Assembly: GCA_043787975.1 (NCBI GenBank)
Contig: JAYVUK010000086.1
Location: forward strand, 1-35,087
Direction: 5' to 3'
Length of the DNA: 35,087 bases
DNA from: JAPLDA01 sp043787975
Lineage (GTDB): Bacteria; Bacteroidota; Bacteroidia; AKYH767-A; 2013-40CM-41-45
Shown: in pieces, positions 16,685 to 24,391 of the stretch
Layout: each line of letters opens with the position of its first letter
Numbering within the stretch: position 1 is the stretch's first letter
Notes under the pieces: generated by a model
Database searches by the model: none
Seen by the model: only the letters and a program-made list of their open reading frames with translations
Told to the model about the DNA's origin: nothing
Translations under genes and position numbers: made by a program

Positions 16685-18472
16685 TCACACTGATTCTTCC
16701 TCCAACAATTGCTTTTCGTAAAGCTCAAAATACACGCCTCTTTTCTCCAACAATGTATAGTGATTTCCACGTTCAACAATTTTACCCTGGTCGAGTACGA
16801 TAATCTGGTCAGCATTTTTTACCGATGAAACACGATGACTGATGATAATGGAAGTACGATTCTTCATGATTTCCTTCAGGTTATTCAAAATGCTTTCTTC
16901 CGTTTTTGTATCGACAGCAGAAAGACAATCATCAAACAAAAGAATTTTGGGTTTGCGGATGATGGCTCGCGCAATGCTTACGCGCTGCTTCTGTCCTCCT
17001 GATAAAGTAATCCCGCGTTCACCGATCATCGTTTCAAATCCATTTGGAAATGAAATAATGTTGTCATAAATCACCGCTTGTTTGGCAGCTTCTTCAGCAA
17101 GCCTTTTACGCTCGTCATTGCTCAACTCGCCCAGCAAACCAAATTCAATGTTGTTTTGAATGGTGTCTGAAAAAAGAAAAACATCCTGCGGCACGTAACC
17201 GATTTGCTGACGCAATGATGCAAGAGAAATATGTTCGATGGAAGAATCGTCAATAGTAATTCTACCTTCAGTAGGATCATACATGCGTAACACCAGGTTT
17301 GCAAGTGTGGATTTACCGGAACCTGTTTTCCCTAACACAGCAAGCGACTTTCCTGCATCAACCGTAAATGATACATGATCGAGTGCACGAATCCCGGAAT
17401 CAGGATACACAAAACTTACGTCTTCAAAATTTATTTTCCCGGTAATGACAAATGGAACATCCGTTGGTGAAACAATTTCCGGTTCCAACAGAAGAAATTC
17501 ATTGATCCGCTCCTGCGACGCTGCTGCGCGCTGAACAATGGAAGTCACCCATCCGAGCGAAGCAACCGGCCAGGTAAGCATGTTTACATAGATGATGAAC
17601 TCTGCAATGTTTCCTACCGTGATGTGCCCTGCAATTACTTCCTGTCCTCCAATGTAAATAGTAAGCAATGTACTTAACCCGACCAGCAACAACATCAGCG
17701 GAAAAAAAAGCGCATTCACTTTTGCCAAACCAAGCGATTTGTTTTTGTAAAGTTCACTCTCTTTTAAAAAATCATTGGATGATTGTTCTTCCTTCACAAA
17801 TGATTTCAACACACGAATGCCGGAAAATGCTTCCTGTACAAACGTGCTGAGTTTACTCTGTTGTTCCTGCACTTCTTCACCTTTTCGGTTCATGATATCG
17901 CTGACCCAATAAATGGAAAGCGAAAGGAACGGAAGCGGTGCAAGAACATAAAGTGAAAGTTTAACATTCACGCTTAACATACTCACGATGATCAATACAA
18001 ACAACACAATCAAATTGATGGTATACATTACGGCCGGACCTACATACATGCGCACACGACTTACATCTTCACTGATTCGGTTCATGAGGTCGCCGGTGTT
18101 ATTGCGCCGGTAAAAAGCAAGACTTAACCGTTGGTATTGATTGTAAATTTCATTCTTCAGATCATATTCAATTAAGCGCGACATCACAATGATTGTTTGC
18201 CGCATCATAAACATCAGCACTCCACGTAACAGTGCAACCGCAACAATAACAAGAAGGAAGATAAATACATTGTATGTGATGGCCGAAACTACATCTGCTT
18301 GAGATGAACCGGCCGTATTCTTCAATGTTACAATCACCATATCCAATGCGTCCCGAATCTTCTTTGCCGGATAGATAGCTCCAAAATTTTGGGCAATGAC
18401 GAAAACGATCCCAAGCAGCAACCTGACCCTGTATTTATAAAAGTATTTATTGAGATGTTTTAAAGATTTCAT
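16685..18472 (-). CDS. ABC-type exporter half-transporter (MdlA/YheI-like)
   Basis: 595 aa: an N-terminal six-helix exporter domain (about 15-310) fused to an ATPase domain (about 346-585). The ATPase has Walker A GKTGSGKST (380-388), Q-loop YVPQDVFLF, signature LSGGQKQR (490-497), Walker B ILLFD (510-514) and H-loop His546. The catalytic Glu after Walker B is replaced by Asp515 (FDDCLSAVD), as in the MdlA/YheI/BmrC branch, whose members usually pair with a second half-transporter bearing the normal Glu. No partner is in the window. WPVASLGWVTSIVQRAAASQ also fits MdlA. It probably exports lipids or drugs from the inner membrane; the substrate is unknown. Confidence 0.92.
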   Translation of the reverse strand: MKSLKHLNKYFYKYRVRLLLGIVFVIAQNFGAIYPAKKIRDALDMVIVTLKNTAGSSQADVVSAITYNVFIFLLVIVAVALLRGVLMFMMRQTIIVMSRLIEYDLKNEIYNQYQRLSLAFYRRNNTGDLMNRISEDVSRVRMYVGPAVMYTINLIVLFVLIIVSMLSVNVKLSLYVLAPLPFLSLSIYWVSDIMNRKGEEVQEQQSKLSTFVQEAFSGIRVLKSFVKEEQSSNDFLKESELYKNKSLGLAKVNALFFPLMLLLVGLSTLLTIYIGGQEVIAGHITVGNIAEFIIYVNMLTWPVASLGWVTSIVQRAAASQERINEFLLLEPEIVSPTDVPFVITGKINFEDVSFVYPDSGIRALDHVSFTVDAGKSLAVLGKTGSGKSTLANLVLRMYDPTEGRITIDDSSIEHISLASLRQQIGYVPQDVFLFSDTIQNNIEFGLLGELSNDERKRLAEEAAKQAVIYDNIISFPNGFETMIGERGITLSGGQKQRVSIARAIIRKPKILLFDDCLSAVDTKTEESILNNLKEIMKNRTSIIISHRVSSVKNADQIIVLDQGKIVERGNHYTLLEKRGVYFELYEKQLLEEESV

Positions 18473-18494
18473 GGTTATTGGCGATGGCTGCTGG

Positions 18495-18525
18495 TTTGGC
18501 GACTAAAGAAATAAACTTACCTTTG
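18495..18525 (+). promoter_or_regulatory. Bacteroidota-type promoter for leucine dehydrogenase
   Basis: TTTG (18495-18498), a 19-bp spacer and TACCTTTG (18518-18525): both elements match the consensus exactly. The predicted start is near 18532, with about 50 nt of leader before the ATG at 18582. Confidence 0.75.
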
Positions 18526-18581
18526 GCGCACGATTAAAAATCGGTGATAAAAGTACTACAAAAGAAAATTGTTTGTCAGCT

Positions 18582-19673
18582 ATGATAGAAGTAAAAGACG
18601 TAAAAGCAGCCATAAAAACAGGAGATTCTGTTTGGGGAAATGATTCGTTTTCTGATCATGAGCAAGTTGTGTTCTGCTACGATAAAAAGACGGGATTAAA
18701 AGCAATCATCGCCATCCATAATACAACCCTCGGTCCGGCATTAGGCGGAACACGGATGTGGATGTATAAATCGGAGGCCGAAGCATTGAACGATGTATTG
18801 CGTTTATCACGAGGTATGACCTACAAGGCAGCCATCAGCGGACTCAATCTTGGAGGAGGCAAAGCGGTCATCATTGGTGATTCAAAAAAGGACAAGAGCA
18901 AAGAATTATTTCAAAAATACGGTGAGTTCATTCAATCATTGAATGGCAAATATATCACCGCTGAAGATGTGGGAACAAGCACTTCCGACATGGTGAATGT
19001 CCGTGAAACAACAAAGTATGTAACGGGCCTTCCGGAATCGATGGGAGGAGGTGGCGACCCGTCTCCTGTTACTGCATACGGAGTTTACATGGCAATGAAA
19101 GCTTCTGCAAAAGAAGTGTGGGGAACGGATAGTCTTAAAGGAAAAAAGGTAACCGTTCAGGGTGTCGGACACGTCGGTGAATACCTGGTGAAATTAATCA
19201 GTGAAGAAAGTGCGAAGGTTTTTATTACCGACATCAACCAGGAACAATTGAATGACGTTTCGAAAAAATACCAGGCGGAAATTGTGTCACCTGAATCTGT
19301 CTATGACCTGGATGCTGATATATATGCTCCGTGTGCTTTAGGCGCTACGTTAAATACGGATCACATCAATCGTTTGAAATGTGTGATTGTAGCCGGTTCA
19401 GCCAACAATCAATTGGCGGATGAAAATCTTCACAGCAAAATGATTGCTGAAAAAGGAATTTTATACGCTCCTGATTTTCTGATTAATGCCGGAGGACTTA
19501 TCAATGTTTATTCTGAACTTCAGGGATACAATCATCAGAAAGCATTGGACCAGGCAAAACACATCTACAACACGACTCTTGAAATTTTTAAGAAAGCAAA
19601 GGCGGAAAACATTACAACACTTTCTGCTGCGAATAAAATTGCTGAAGAGCGTATTATGGCGGGAAAAAAATAG
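18582..19673 (+). CDS. ldh: Leucine dehydrogenase (Glu/Leu/Phe/Val dehydrogenase family)
   Basis: 363 aa from the ATG at 18582; a TTG three codons upstream is less likely. It oxidatively deaminates leucine and other branched-chain amino acids to 2-oxo acids with NAD+, feeding catabolism or, in reverse, making iso-branched fatty-acid precursors. Visible are ALGGTRMWMY, substrate Lys82 in GMTYKAA, catalytic Lys94 in GLNLGGGKAVI and the NAD fold VQGVGHVGEYLV. GGDPSPVTAYGVYMAMKA is the conserved hinge. Length fits the leucine-type enzyme rather than glutamate dehydrogenase (about 450 aa). ldh here means leucine, not lactate, dehydrogenase. It has its own strong promoter and is followed by the large inverted element before nusB. 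Confidence 0.92.
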   Translation: MIEVKDVKAAIKTGDSVWGNDSFSDHEQVVFCYDKKTGLKAIIAIHNTTLGPALGGTRMWMYKSEAEALNDVLRLSRGMTYKAAISGLNLGGGKAVIIGDSKKDKSKELFQKYGEFIQSLNGKYITAEDVGTSTSDMVNVRETTKYVTGLPESMGGGGDPSPVTAYGVYMAMKASAKEVWGTDSLKGKKVTVQGVGHVGEYLVKLISEESAKVFITDINQEQLNDVSKKYQAEIVSPESVYDLDADIYAPCALGATLNTDHINRLKCVIVAGSANNQLADENLHSKMIAEKGILYAPDFLINAGGLINVYSELQGYNHQKALDQAKHIYNTTLEIFKKAKAENITTLSAANKIAEERIMAGKK

Positions 19674-19831
19674 TTTAATCGTTCAAAGGTTTACTAGTTC
19701 ATTGGTAAAAATGCATTGCATTATTTTAAAGTCTGTCCCTGAACTTCTTTTTGACTTTACCTATTAGAATCTAACCTTTTGCCTGCGTCGTCAAATAAAC
19801 CAATGAACTATTAAACCTTTGAACCAATAAA
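19674..19831 (+). repeat. Octamer-phased element with 25-bp inverted arms (ldh-nusB gap)
   Basis: Immediately after the ldh stop codon come four 8-bp words of form TTYANNNG (19674-19705). Before nusB come five words of the reverse-complement form CNNNTRAA (19792-19831). Arms 19681-19705 and 19800-19824 pair over 25 bp with one mismatch, separated by 94 bp. The loop holds TTTG at 19750-19753 and an imperfect ACCTTTTG at 19774-19781, a possible nusB promoter. Confidence 0.8.
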
Positions 19832-19841
19832 CTAATTCTCC

Positions 19842-20774
19842 ATGTTGAGCAGAAGACAATTACGCATCAAGGTTTTACAATCGCTTTATTCATTCCTTCA
19901 GTCCGAGAAAAGTGACCTTGCTGCTGCCGACCGTGAATTGTTTCGCAGCATTGAGAAAGTGCATGAGCTTTATCTTTTTCTCCTTCTTCTTTTGAAAGAA
20001 CTTGCCGATGCTGACTTGCAGGATGCAGGGGAACTTCACCAGAAACATTTTCCGAAAGAAGATGAGTTGAAAGCAAAAATCCGTTTTCACCAGCTGTCAT
20101 TTATTTTGAAATTATCTTCCGATTCAAAATTTTTAACAGAGGTAAAGAATCACACATTAAGCTGGCAGAAAGATCATGAGTTGGTCAGAAAAATTTTTCT
20201 GGACATAAAAAAATCAACCGAGTACAAGAATTTTTTAATGAACAAAGCGGAAGTAAGTGAAAAAGATTTTCTCTTAACGATTATCAAAAATCATTTCGAA
20301 CATTCGGAAGCCCTGAAAAATTCTATTGAAGAAAATAATATTTACTGGATGGAAGACTTTTCCTTCCCATGTCATCTCGTTGTGAAAACAATCAAAGATT
20401 TTTATGACTCAGAAAAAATAAAACTGAGTCCTGTTTACAAGGATGAAGACGATAAAGTATTTGTGCGTGAACTTTTTTCAAAAACAATTTTGAACGACAA
20501 AGAATACGAAGAAGCCATTGCGGAAAAGACACAAAACTGGGAAGTGGAACGCATCGCGCTCATCGATATGATTCTTCTTAAGATGGCAATGGCGGAAATG
20601 ATTTCTTTTCCCGGAATTCCTGTGAAAGTGAGCATCAACGAATACATTGACATTTCAAAAGATTACAGCACACCAAAAAGCCGACAGTTTATCAATGGAA
20701 TCATTGACAAGCTTGCTGACGAATACAAAAAATCAGGTAAGATTGTGAAGACAGGAAGAGGGTTGATGGAGTAA
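19842..20774 (+). CDS. nusB: Transcription antitermination factor NusB, long form
   Basis: 310 aa, more than twice E. coli NusB (139 aa), as in other Bacteroidota. The N-terminus MLSRRQLRIKVLQSLYSFLQ and the C-terminal segments IALIDMILLKMAMAEMISF, VSINEYIDISKDYSTPKSR and QFINGIIDKLADEY are NusB features. The middle (about 40-190) is a Lys/Glu-rich helical insertion without a known motif. With NusE/S10, NusB binds boxA in rRNA leaders and promotes processive transcription. It heads the conserved run nusB, DUF1573, yajC, YbbR-like, coaE. Start is the ATG at 19842. Confidence 0.92.
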   Translation: MLSRRQLRIKVLQSLYSFLQSEKSDLAAADRELFRSIEKVHELYLFLLLLLKELADADLQDAGELHQKHFPKEDELKAKIRFHQLSFILKLSSDSKFLTEVKNHTLSWQKDHELVRKIFLDIKKSTEYKNFLMNKAEVSEKDFLLTIIKNHFEHSEALKNSIEENNIYWMEDFSFPCHLVVKTIKDFYDSEKIKLSPVYKDEDDKVFVRELFSKTILNDKEYEEAIAEKTQNWEVERIALIDMILLKMAMAEMISFPGIPVKVSINEYIDISKDYSTPKSRQFINGIIDKLADEYKKSGKIVKTGRGLME

Positions 20775-20874
20775 TTATAAATTTAAAATTATAGATTATA
20801 AATTACGATTCGTCGTATATAGTTGCTACGGGTGTATTGTTTCGTGACCATCAATCTAAAATTTAAAATCTGTC
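20774..20874 (+). repeat. Heptamer-phased element (nusB-DUF1573 gap)
   Basis: Five exact 7-bp words of form ATTNNNR run from the last base of the nusB stop codon (20774-20808). A second block of three words of form ATYTNNN (20854-20874) ends exactly where the TACATTTG box begins. The two blocks are partly complementary (TTTAAAATTATAGATT against AATCTAAAATTTAAA). Confidence 0.7.
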
Positions 20875-20882
20875 TACATTTG
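20875..20882 (+). promoter_or_regulatory. -7 box TACATTTG upstream of the DUF1573 lipoprotein
   Basis: A perfect TAnnTTTG match 20 bp before the ATG at 20903. No TTTG is found at the expected -33 distance; the heptamer block occupies that place. Confidence 0.5.
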
Positions 20883-20902
20883 CACCGCAATTTATTAAGC
20901 AC

Positions 20903-21385
20903 ATGAAAATTTACACCCTGAAAAGTAAACTGATTTTTTTGAGTCTTGTTTTTCTCACGGCATGTAATTCAGGAGATCAGAAAAATCCGGCATATCCAAA
21001 TGCGATTAATCCCGATGTCGTTAACAATCCTGCAACCGCATCTTCTGACAAAAATAGGACAGATCGCGTTCCGGTTTTTCAATTCAAGGAAGATCATCAT
21101 GATTTTGGAACCATTAAACAGGGTGAAAAAGTTTCGTACGCTTTCAGGTTTACGAATTCAGGCAAAAGCGATTTGGTGATTCGTTCAGCAAACGGAAGTT
21201 GCGGCTGCACAGTTCCTGAATACCCAAAAGATCCTGTTGCACCCGGAAAAGAAGGAGTTATAAATGTTACTTTTAACAGCGAGGGAAAAGAAGGAAAGCA
21301 AAATAAAACGGTCACACTTGTTGCGAACACAATTCCCAACTCAACAGTACTTACGATTACATGTGAAGTGAAAAAACCTAACTAA
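20903..21385 (+). CDS. DUF1573-domain lipoprotein
   Basis: 160 aa. A lipoprotein signal with lipobox LTAC places the acylated Cys at residue 21, so it is membrane-anchored. After a Pro/Asn/Ala-rich linker, the DUF1573 domain (about 55-158) is an Ig-like beta-sandwich. Landmarks are HDFGTIKQGEKVSYAFRFTN, SGKSDLVIRSANGSCGCTVP (the conserved CGC cysteine pair) and PVAPGKEGVINVTFNSEGK. The molecular function of DUF1573 proteins is not established; they are abundant in Bacteroidota and often found beside yajC, as here. yajC follows by 15 bp. Confidence 0.92.
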   Translation: MKIYTLKSKLIFLSLVFLTACNSGDQKNPAYPNAINPDVVNNPATASSDKNRTDRVPVFQFKEDHHDFGTIKQGEKVSYAFRFTNSGKSDLVIRSANGSCGCTVPEYPKDPVAPGKEGVINVTFNSEGKEGKQNKTVTLVANTIPNSTVLTITCEVKKPN

Positions 21386-21400
21386 AAACCAATACTTACT

Positions 21401-21736
21401 ATGATGAATTTACTCAGCATCTTTTTACAAGCGTCTCCGACAGGCGGAGGTGGATATGGTCAGATCTTATTTCTGGTTCTGATTATTGTTGTCTTTTATT
21501 TTTTCATGATTCGTCCTCAGACTAAAAAAGCAAAACTGGAAAGAGAATTTCGTGAATCACTCCAGAAGGGAGCCAAAGTAGTTACCATCGGTGGAATCCA
21601 TGGACGAATACTTGAAGTGAACGACACAACGTTCATGATTGAAATTGATACGAATGTGAAAGTCCGCATTGAGAAAACTGCTGTTGCTGCCGAAGCGACA
21701 AAGGCAAACAATACAACTGTTGAGAAGATAAAATAA
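21401..21736 (+). CDS. yajC: Preprotein translocase subunit YajC
   Basis: 111 aa. One membrane helix (about 22-40, FLVLIIVVFYFFMI) is followed by RPQTKKAKLEREFRESLQKG and the cytosolic YajC beta-domain, with KVVTIGGIHGRILEVNDTTF as the core motif (GGIxGxI). YajC binds the SecDF part of the Sec translocon and assists protein export across the inner membrane. Two consecutive ATG codons (21401, 21404) make the exact start uncertain by one residue. Length is normal for the family. It sits between the DUF1573 gene and the YbbR-like gene in the conserved cluster. Confidence 0.95.
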   Translation: MMNLLSIFLQASPTGGGGYGQILFLVLIIVVFYFFMIRPQTKKAKLEREFRESLQKGAKVVTIGGIHGRILEVNDTTFMIEIDTNVKVRIEKTAVAAEATKANNTTVEKIK

Positions 21737-21740
21737 AAAA

Positions 21741-21804
21741 GTCGGAAGACTAATCGTTGATCACTTACAGTTCTTGGTTCTTGTTTTTTTGTTCTTAGTC
21801 TTAA
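21741..21804 (+). repeat. Heptamer-phased element (yajC-YbbR gap)
   Basis: Five 7-bp words at 21770-21804 (two GTTCTTG, a T7 word, GTTCTTA, GTCTTAA). Inverted arms are AAGACTAA at 21746-21753 and TTAGTCTT at 21795-21802. The element ends just before the start codon of the next gene. Confidence 0.65.
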
Positions 21805-21813
21805 AGTCATTTG

Positions 21814-22812
21814 ATGAAAGATCAATTCCTAAACATTTTCAGAACTTCCACACCGGCAGAAAAGCTCAAACTGAATATGCGCTTATCAGCTATTCTTATT
21901 TGCTTTTCGATCGCGCTGATATTCTGGTTTCTGATCGCCCTTTCAAAGGATTATTCAGCCACACTCTCATTCCCGGTTAACTACACGAATTTGCCTGGGC
22001 AAAAAGTGGTGGTGAACAATCTTCCTTCAACCATTCGGTTGAATATAAAAGCGTCCGGGTTTAAGATTCTAGCTCACAAATTCAGCAAAGGCAAATCTCC
22101 GGTTGACGTAGATGTGGATGTCAGGATCGGTACAACATTAGATCCGTCAAGTGATGTACTGGTGATTCCAACCAAAACATTTGCTGCCGATTTTTACGAG
22201 CGACTGGGAAGTGATGTGAGTATCCTGAATTTCATTCCCGACTCCATTGTTTTTAACTTCAGTTATAAATCCTTCAAGCGCGTTCCTTTAAAACTAAATG
22301 CGCTGATCAGCTTTGAAAAACAATACGATACTACCGGTGCTTCTATACTGGAGCCTGACAGCATAAATATTTCAGGACCTTCTTCGGTGATCAATAAAAT
22401 TGATTTTATTTCCACCGAACAAATCACTCTTGAAAAAGTAAAAGAATCCTTTTCAAAAAAAATAAAATTAGCTTCTAACAAATTGATAGTGCTTAGCGAT
22501 ACCATCGTGAAGGTGACTATTCCGGTGGAAAAATTTACAGAAGAAAGTATAGAAGTTCCTGTCAAAGCCATTCACGTACCGCAGGGATATTCACTCAAAA
22601 CTTTTCCTGATAAAGTCAGCGTAAAATACACAGTTGCCCTGAGCAGGTACAGCGAAGTAAACGCAAGCTTGTTTGAAACTGTTGTGGACGCGACCAACAT
22701 CGATGGACAAAACTCAAATAAGATTAAAGTTGAATTGGTTTCAATTCCTTTTTTTATAAAACTTACTGGCATCGAACCGGAACGGGTTGATTATATCCTT
22801 CGCAAACAATGA
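21814..22812 (+). CDS. YbbR-like domain protein (CdaR family)
   Basis: 332 aa from the ATG at 21814 (a TTG directly before it is less likely). A short cytosolic N-terminus is followed by one membrane helix (about residues 25-45, LSAILICFSIALIFWFLIAL) and then an extracytoplasmic part with YbbR-type beta repeats. These open at YSATLSFPVNYTNLPGQKVV and recur near FKRVPLKLNALISFEKQYDT and SIEVPVKAIHVPQGYSLKTF. In Firmicutes the relative CdaR regulates the diadenylate cyclase CdaA; here no cyclase gene is next to it, so that role is not shown. The stop codon overlaps the coaE start (ATGATG), which indicates translational coupling. Confidence 0.85.
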   Translation: MKDQFLNIFRTSTPAEKLKLNMRLSAILICFSIALIFWFLIALSKDYSATLSFPVNYTNLPGQKVVVNNLPSTIRLNIKASGFKILAHKFSKGKSPVDVDVDVRIGTTLDPSSDVLVIPTKTFAADFYERLGSDVSILNFIPDSIVFNFSYKSFKRVPLKLNALISFEKQYDTTGASILEPDSINISGPSSVINKIDFISTEQITLEKVKESFSKKIKLASNKLIVLSDTIVKVTIPVEKFTEESIEVPVKAIHVPQGYSLKTFPDKVSVKYTVALSRYSEVNASLFETVVDATNIDGQNSNKIKVELVSIPFFIKLTGIEPERVDYILRKQ

Positions 22813-23405
22813 TGATTGTTGGTATTACTGGCGGAATAGGAAGCGGAAAGACAGTGGTGTGTACTATTTTTCGACAACTTGGAATTCCTGTTTATGAAGC
22901 CGATGCTGAAGCGCGAAAATTATATGATACTGAACAAGGAATACTGGAAAAGATAAAAAAAGAGTTTTCAGAAGATGTGTTTGACAAGAAAGAAAAACTA
23001 GACCGGCAAAAATTATCCGCACTTGTTTTTAAAGATCCACTCGCTTTAAAAAAACTAAACAGAATTGTTCATCCGTATGTGATCAGCCATTTTGAAGAAT
23101 GGATTCAACATCAGAAAGCTGCTCCTTACATTTTAAAAGAAACTGCTATCCTGTTTGAAAGTGGAAGCGACAAAGGTTGCGACAAAATTATTACTGTTTC
23201 AGCTCCTGTTGAATTGCGTATTCAGCGAACCATGCAGCGCGACAAACGAACAAAACAGGAAGTTGAACAAATTATTAAACAACAATGGAGCGATGAAGGA
23301 AAAATCAACCGTTCTGACTTTGTCATCGTCAATGATGAACTACAACTGGTAATTCCTCAGGCATTGGAAGTCCACACCAAATTAATAATGCTTAGCACCC
23401 ACTAA
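22809..23405 (+). CDS. coaE: Dephospho-CoA kinase
   Basis: 198 aa. It catalyses the last step of coenzyme A synthesis, phosphorylation of the ribose 3'-OH of dephospho-CoA by ATP. Visible are the P-loop GITGGIGSGKT (about 5-15), the lid and substrate segments GIPVYEADAEARKLYD and LNRIVHPYVISHFEEWI, and KETAILFESGSDKGCDKIITVSAP, containing the LFE/D element. The C-terminal RIQRTMQRDKRTKQEVEQII is the usual R-x-x-x-R region. Length is normal. Two adjacent ATG codons (22809, 22812) leave the start open by one residue. Its stop codon TAA (23403-23405) lies inside the heptamer array that follows. Confidence 0.95.
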   Translation: MMIVGITGGIGSGKTVVCTIFRQLGIPVYEADAEARKLYDTEQGILEKIKKEFSEDVFDKKEKLDRQKLSALVFKDPLALKKLNRIVHPYVISHFEEWIQHQKAAPYILKETAILFESGSDKGCDKIITVSAPVELRIQRTMQRDKRTKQEVEQIIKQQWSDEGKINRSDFVIVNDELQLVIPQALEVHTKLIMLSTH

Positions 23406-23435
23406 CAACTAATAACTAATAACTAACAACTAACA
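23401..23435 (+). repeat. Tandem heptamer array ACTAAYA x5 (coaE-exonuclease gap)
   Basis: Five head-to-tail 7-bp units, ACTAACA or ACTAATA, with no interruption. The first unit contains the coaE stop codon. A run of T and a TTTG follow, then the TTG start of the next gene. No inverted arm was found for this one. Confidence 0.85.
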
Positions 23436-23442
23436 ACTTTTT

Positions 23443-24381
23443 TTGTCTTCCATCAATAATTTTCTCAGCTATTCATCCACCGGCCTCTACTGCCCTGCCG
23501 GAGATTTTTACATTGACCCGAAACGTCCTGTTCACAAAGCTTTGATATCGCATGCTCACGGTGATCACGCAGTTCCAAACAGTGGCACTATTTACACAAC
23601 GCTGCCAACACAACTCATCATGAACAGTCGTTTTAAGAAGTCCCGTTCTCAGTTTCATGAAATTAATTTCCGGCATACCTTTCACCTGAATGATGTTGCC
23701 ATTACATTTTATTCCGCCGGTCACATGCTTGGCAGCGCGATGATCTTGATGGAACATAAAAATGAACGATACCTGTTTACAGGCGATTTTAAATTGCAAG
23801 CAGATCAAAGCTGCGAAAAGGCAGAGATTGTAGAGACCGATTACCTGATCACCGAAACAACATTTGCTGATCCGCAATATGCACATCCCAATCCCGTGGA
23901 AGAAATAAAAAAGCTGAATGACATTACCAATCAGAATATTTTGCTGGGAGCGTATGCAGTTGGAAAAGCGCAACGGCTCACACAGTTGGTTTCAACTCAT
24001 TGCAGTTCTAAAAAATTGTTGGTTCACAATGAGATTGTAAAATTCCATGAAGTGTACCAGCATTCCGGATTTAATCTTGGTAAATGGGAACGATATACCC
24101 GGCAGGAATTTAAAAAACAAAACAATTGTGTTTATATCCTTCCACCTAACTGGTTTCACCGCTTTTCTGGAAAGGAAGCTTATAAAATTTTTGCAACCGG
24201 ATGGAAACACTCTTTTACAAAATGTGATTCCGTGCTGAACATCAGCGATCACGCTGACTGGAATGACTTACTGAAGTTAATTGATTTGACAAAGCCAAAA
24301 ATTGTTTTCACACTTCATGGTGATGGCACAATTCTCAAAGAACACTTGAAAGACAAGGTTGAAGTGCGATTGCTGAATTGA
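23443..24381 (+). CDS. MBL/beta-CASP nuclease, ligase-associated DNA exonuclease type
   Basis: 312 aa from a TTG start at 23443; there is no earlier alternative and no ATG for over 60 codons. The opening GLYCPAGDFYIDPKRPVHKA is that of the ligase-associated DNA exonuclease family. The metallo-beta-lactamase zinc motif is SHAHGDHA (HxHxDH), followed by SAGHMLGSAMI, the metal-bridging Asp in FTGDFK, TETTFADPQY, and a C-terminal His in TLHGDG. All metal ligands appear present. In other bacteria such genes sit beside an ATP-dependent DNA ligase; none is here. Relatives are related to the 3'-end-processing nuclease fold. The gene lies between coaE and a META-like gene; a role in DNA repair is inferred from the family. 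Confidence 0.85.
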   Translation: MSSINNFLSYSSTGLYCPAGDFYIDPKRPVHKALISHAHGDHAVPNSGTIYTTLPTQLIMNSRFKKSRSQFHEINFRHTFHLNDVAITFYSAGHMLGSAMILMEHKNERYLFTGDFKLQADQSCEKAEIVETDYLITETTFADPQYAHPNPVEEIKKLNDITNQNILLGAYAVGKAQRLTQLVSTHCSSKKLLVHNEIVKFHEVYQHSGFNLGKWERYTRQEFKKQNNCVYILPPNWFHRFSGKEAYKIFATGWKHSFTKCDSVLNISDHADWNDLLKLIDLTKPKIVFTLHGDGTILKEHLKDKVEVRLLN

Positions 24382-24391
24382 ACTTTAGTAG

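Noticed and set aside
19681..19824. Insertion element with terminal inverted repeats
   Set aside because: No transposase frame and no target-site duplication; the arms consist of the same octamer words as the flanking sequence.
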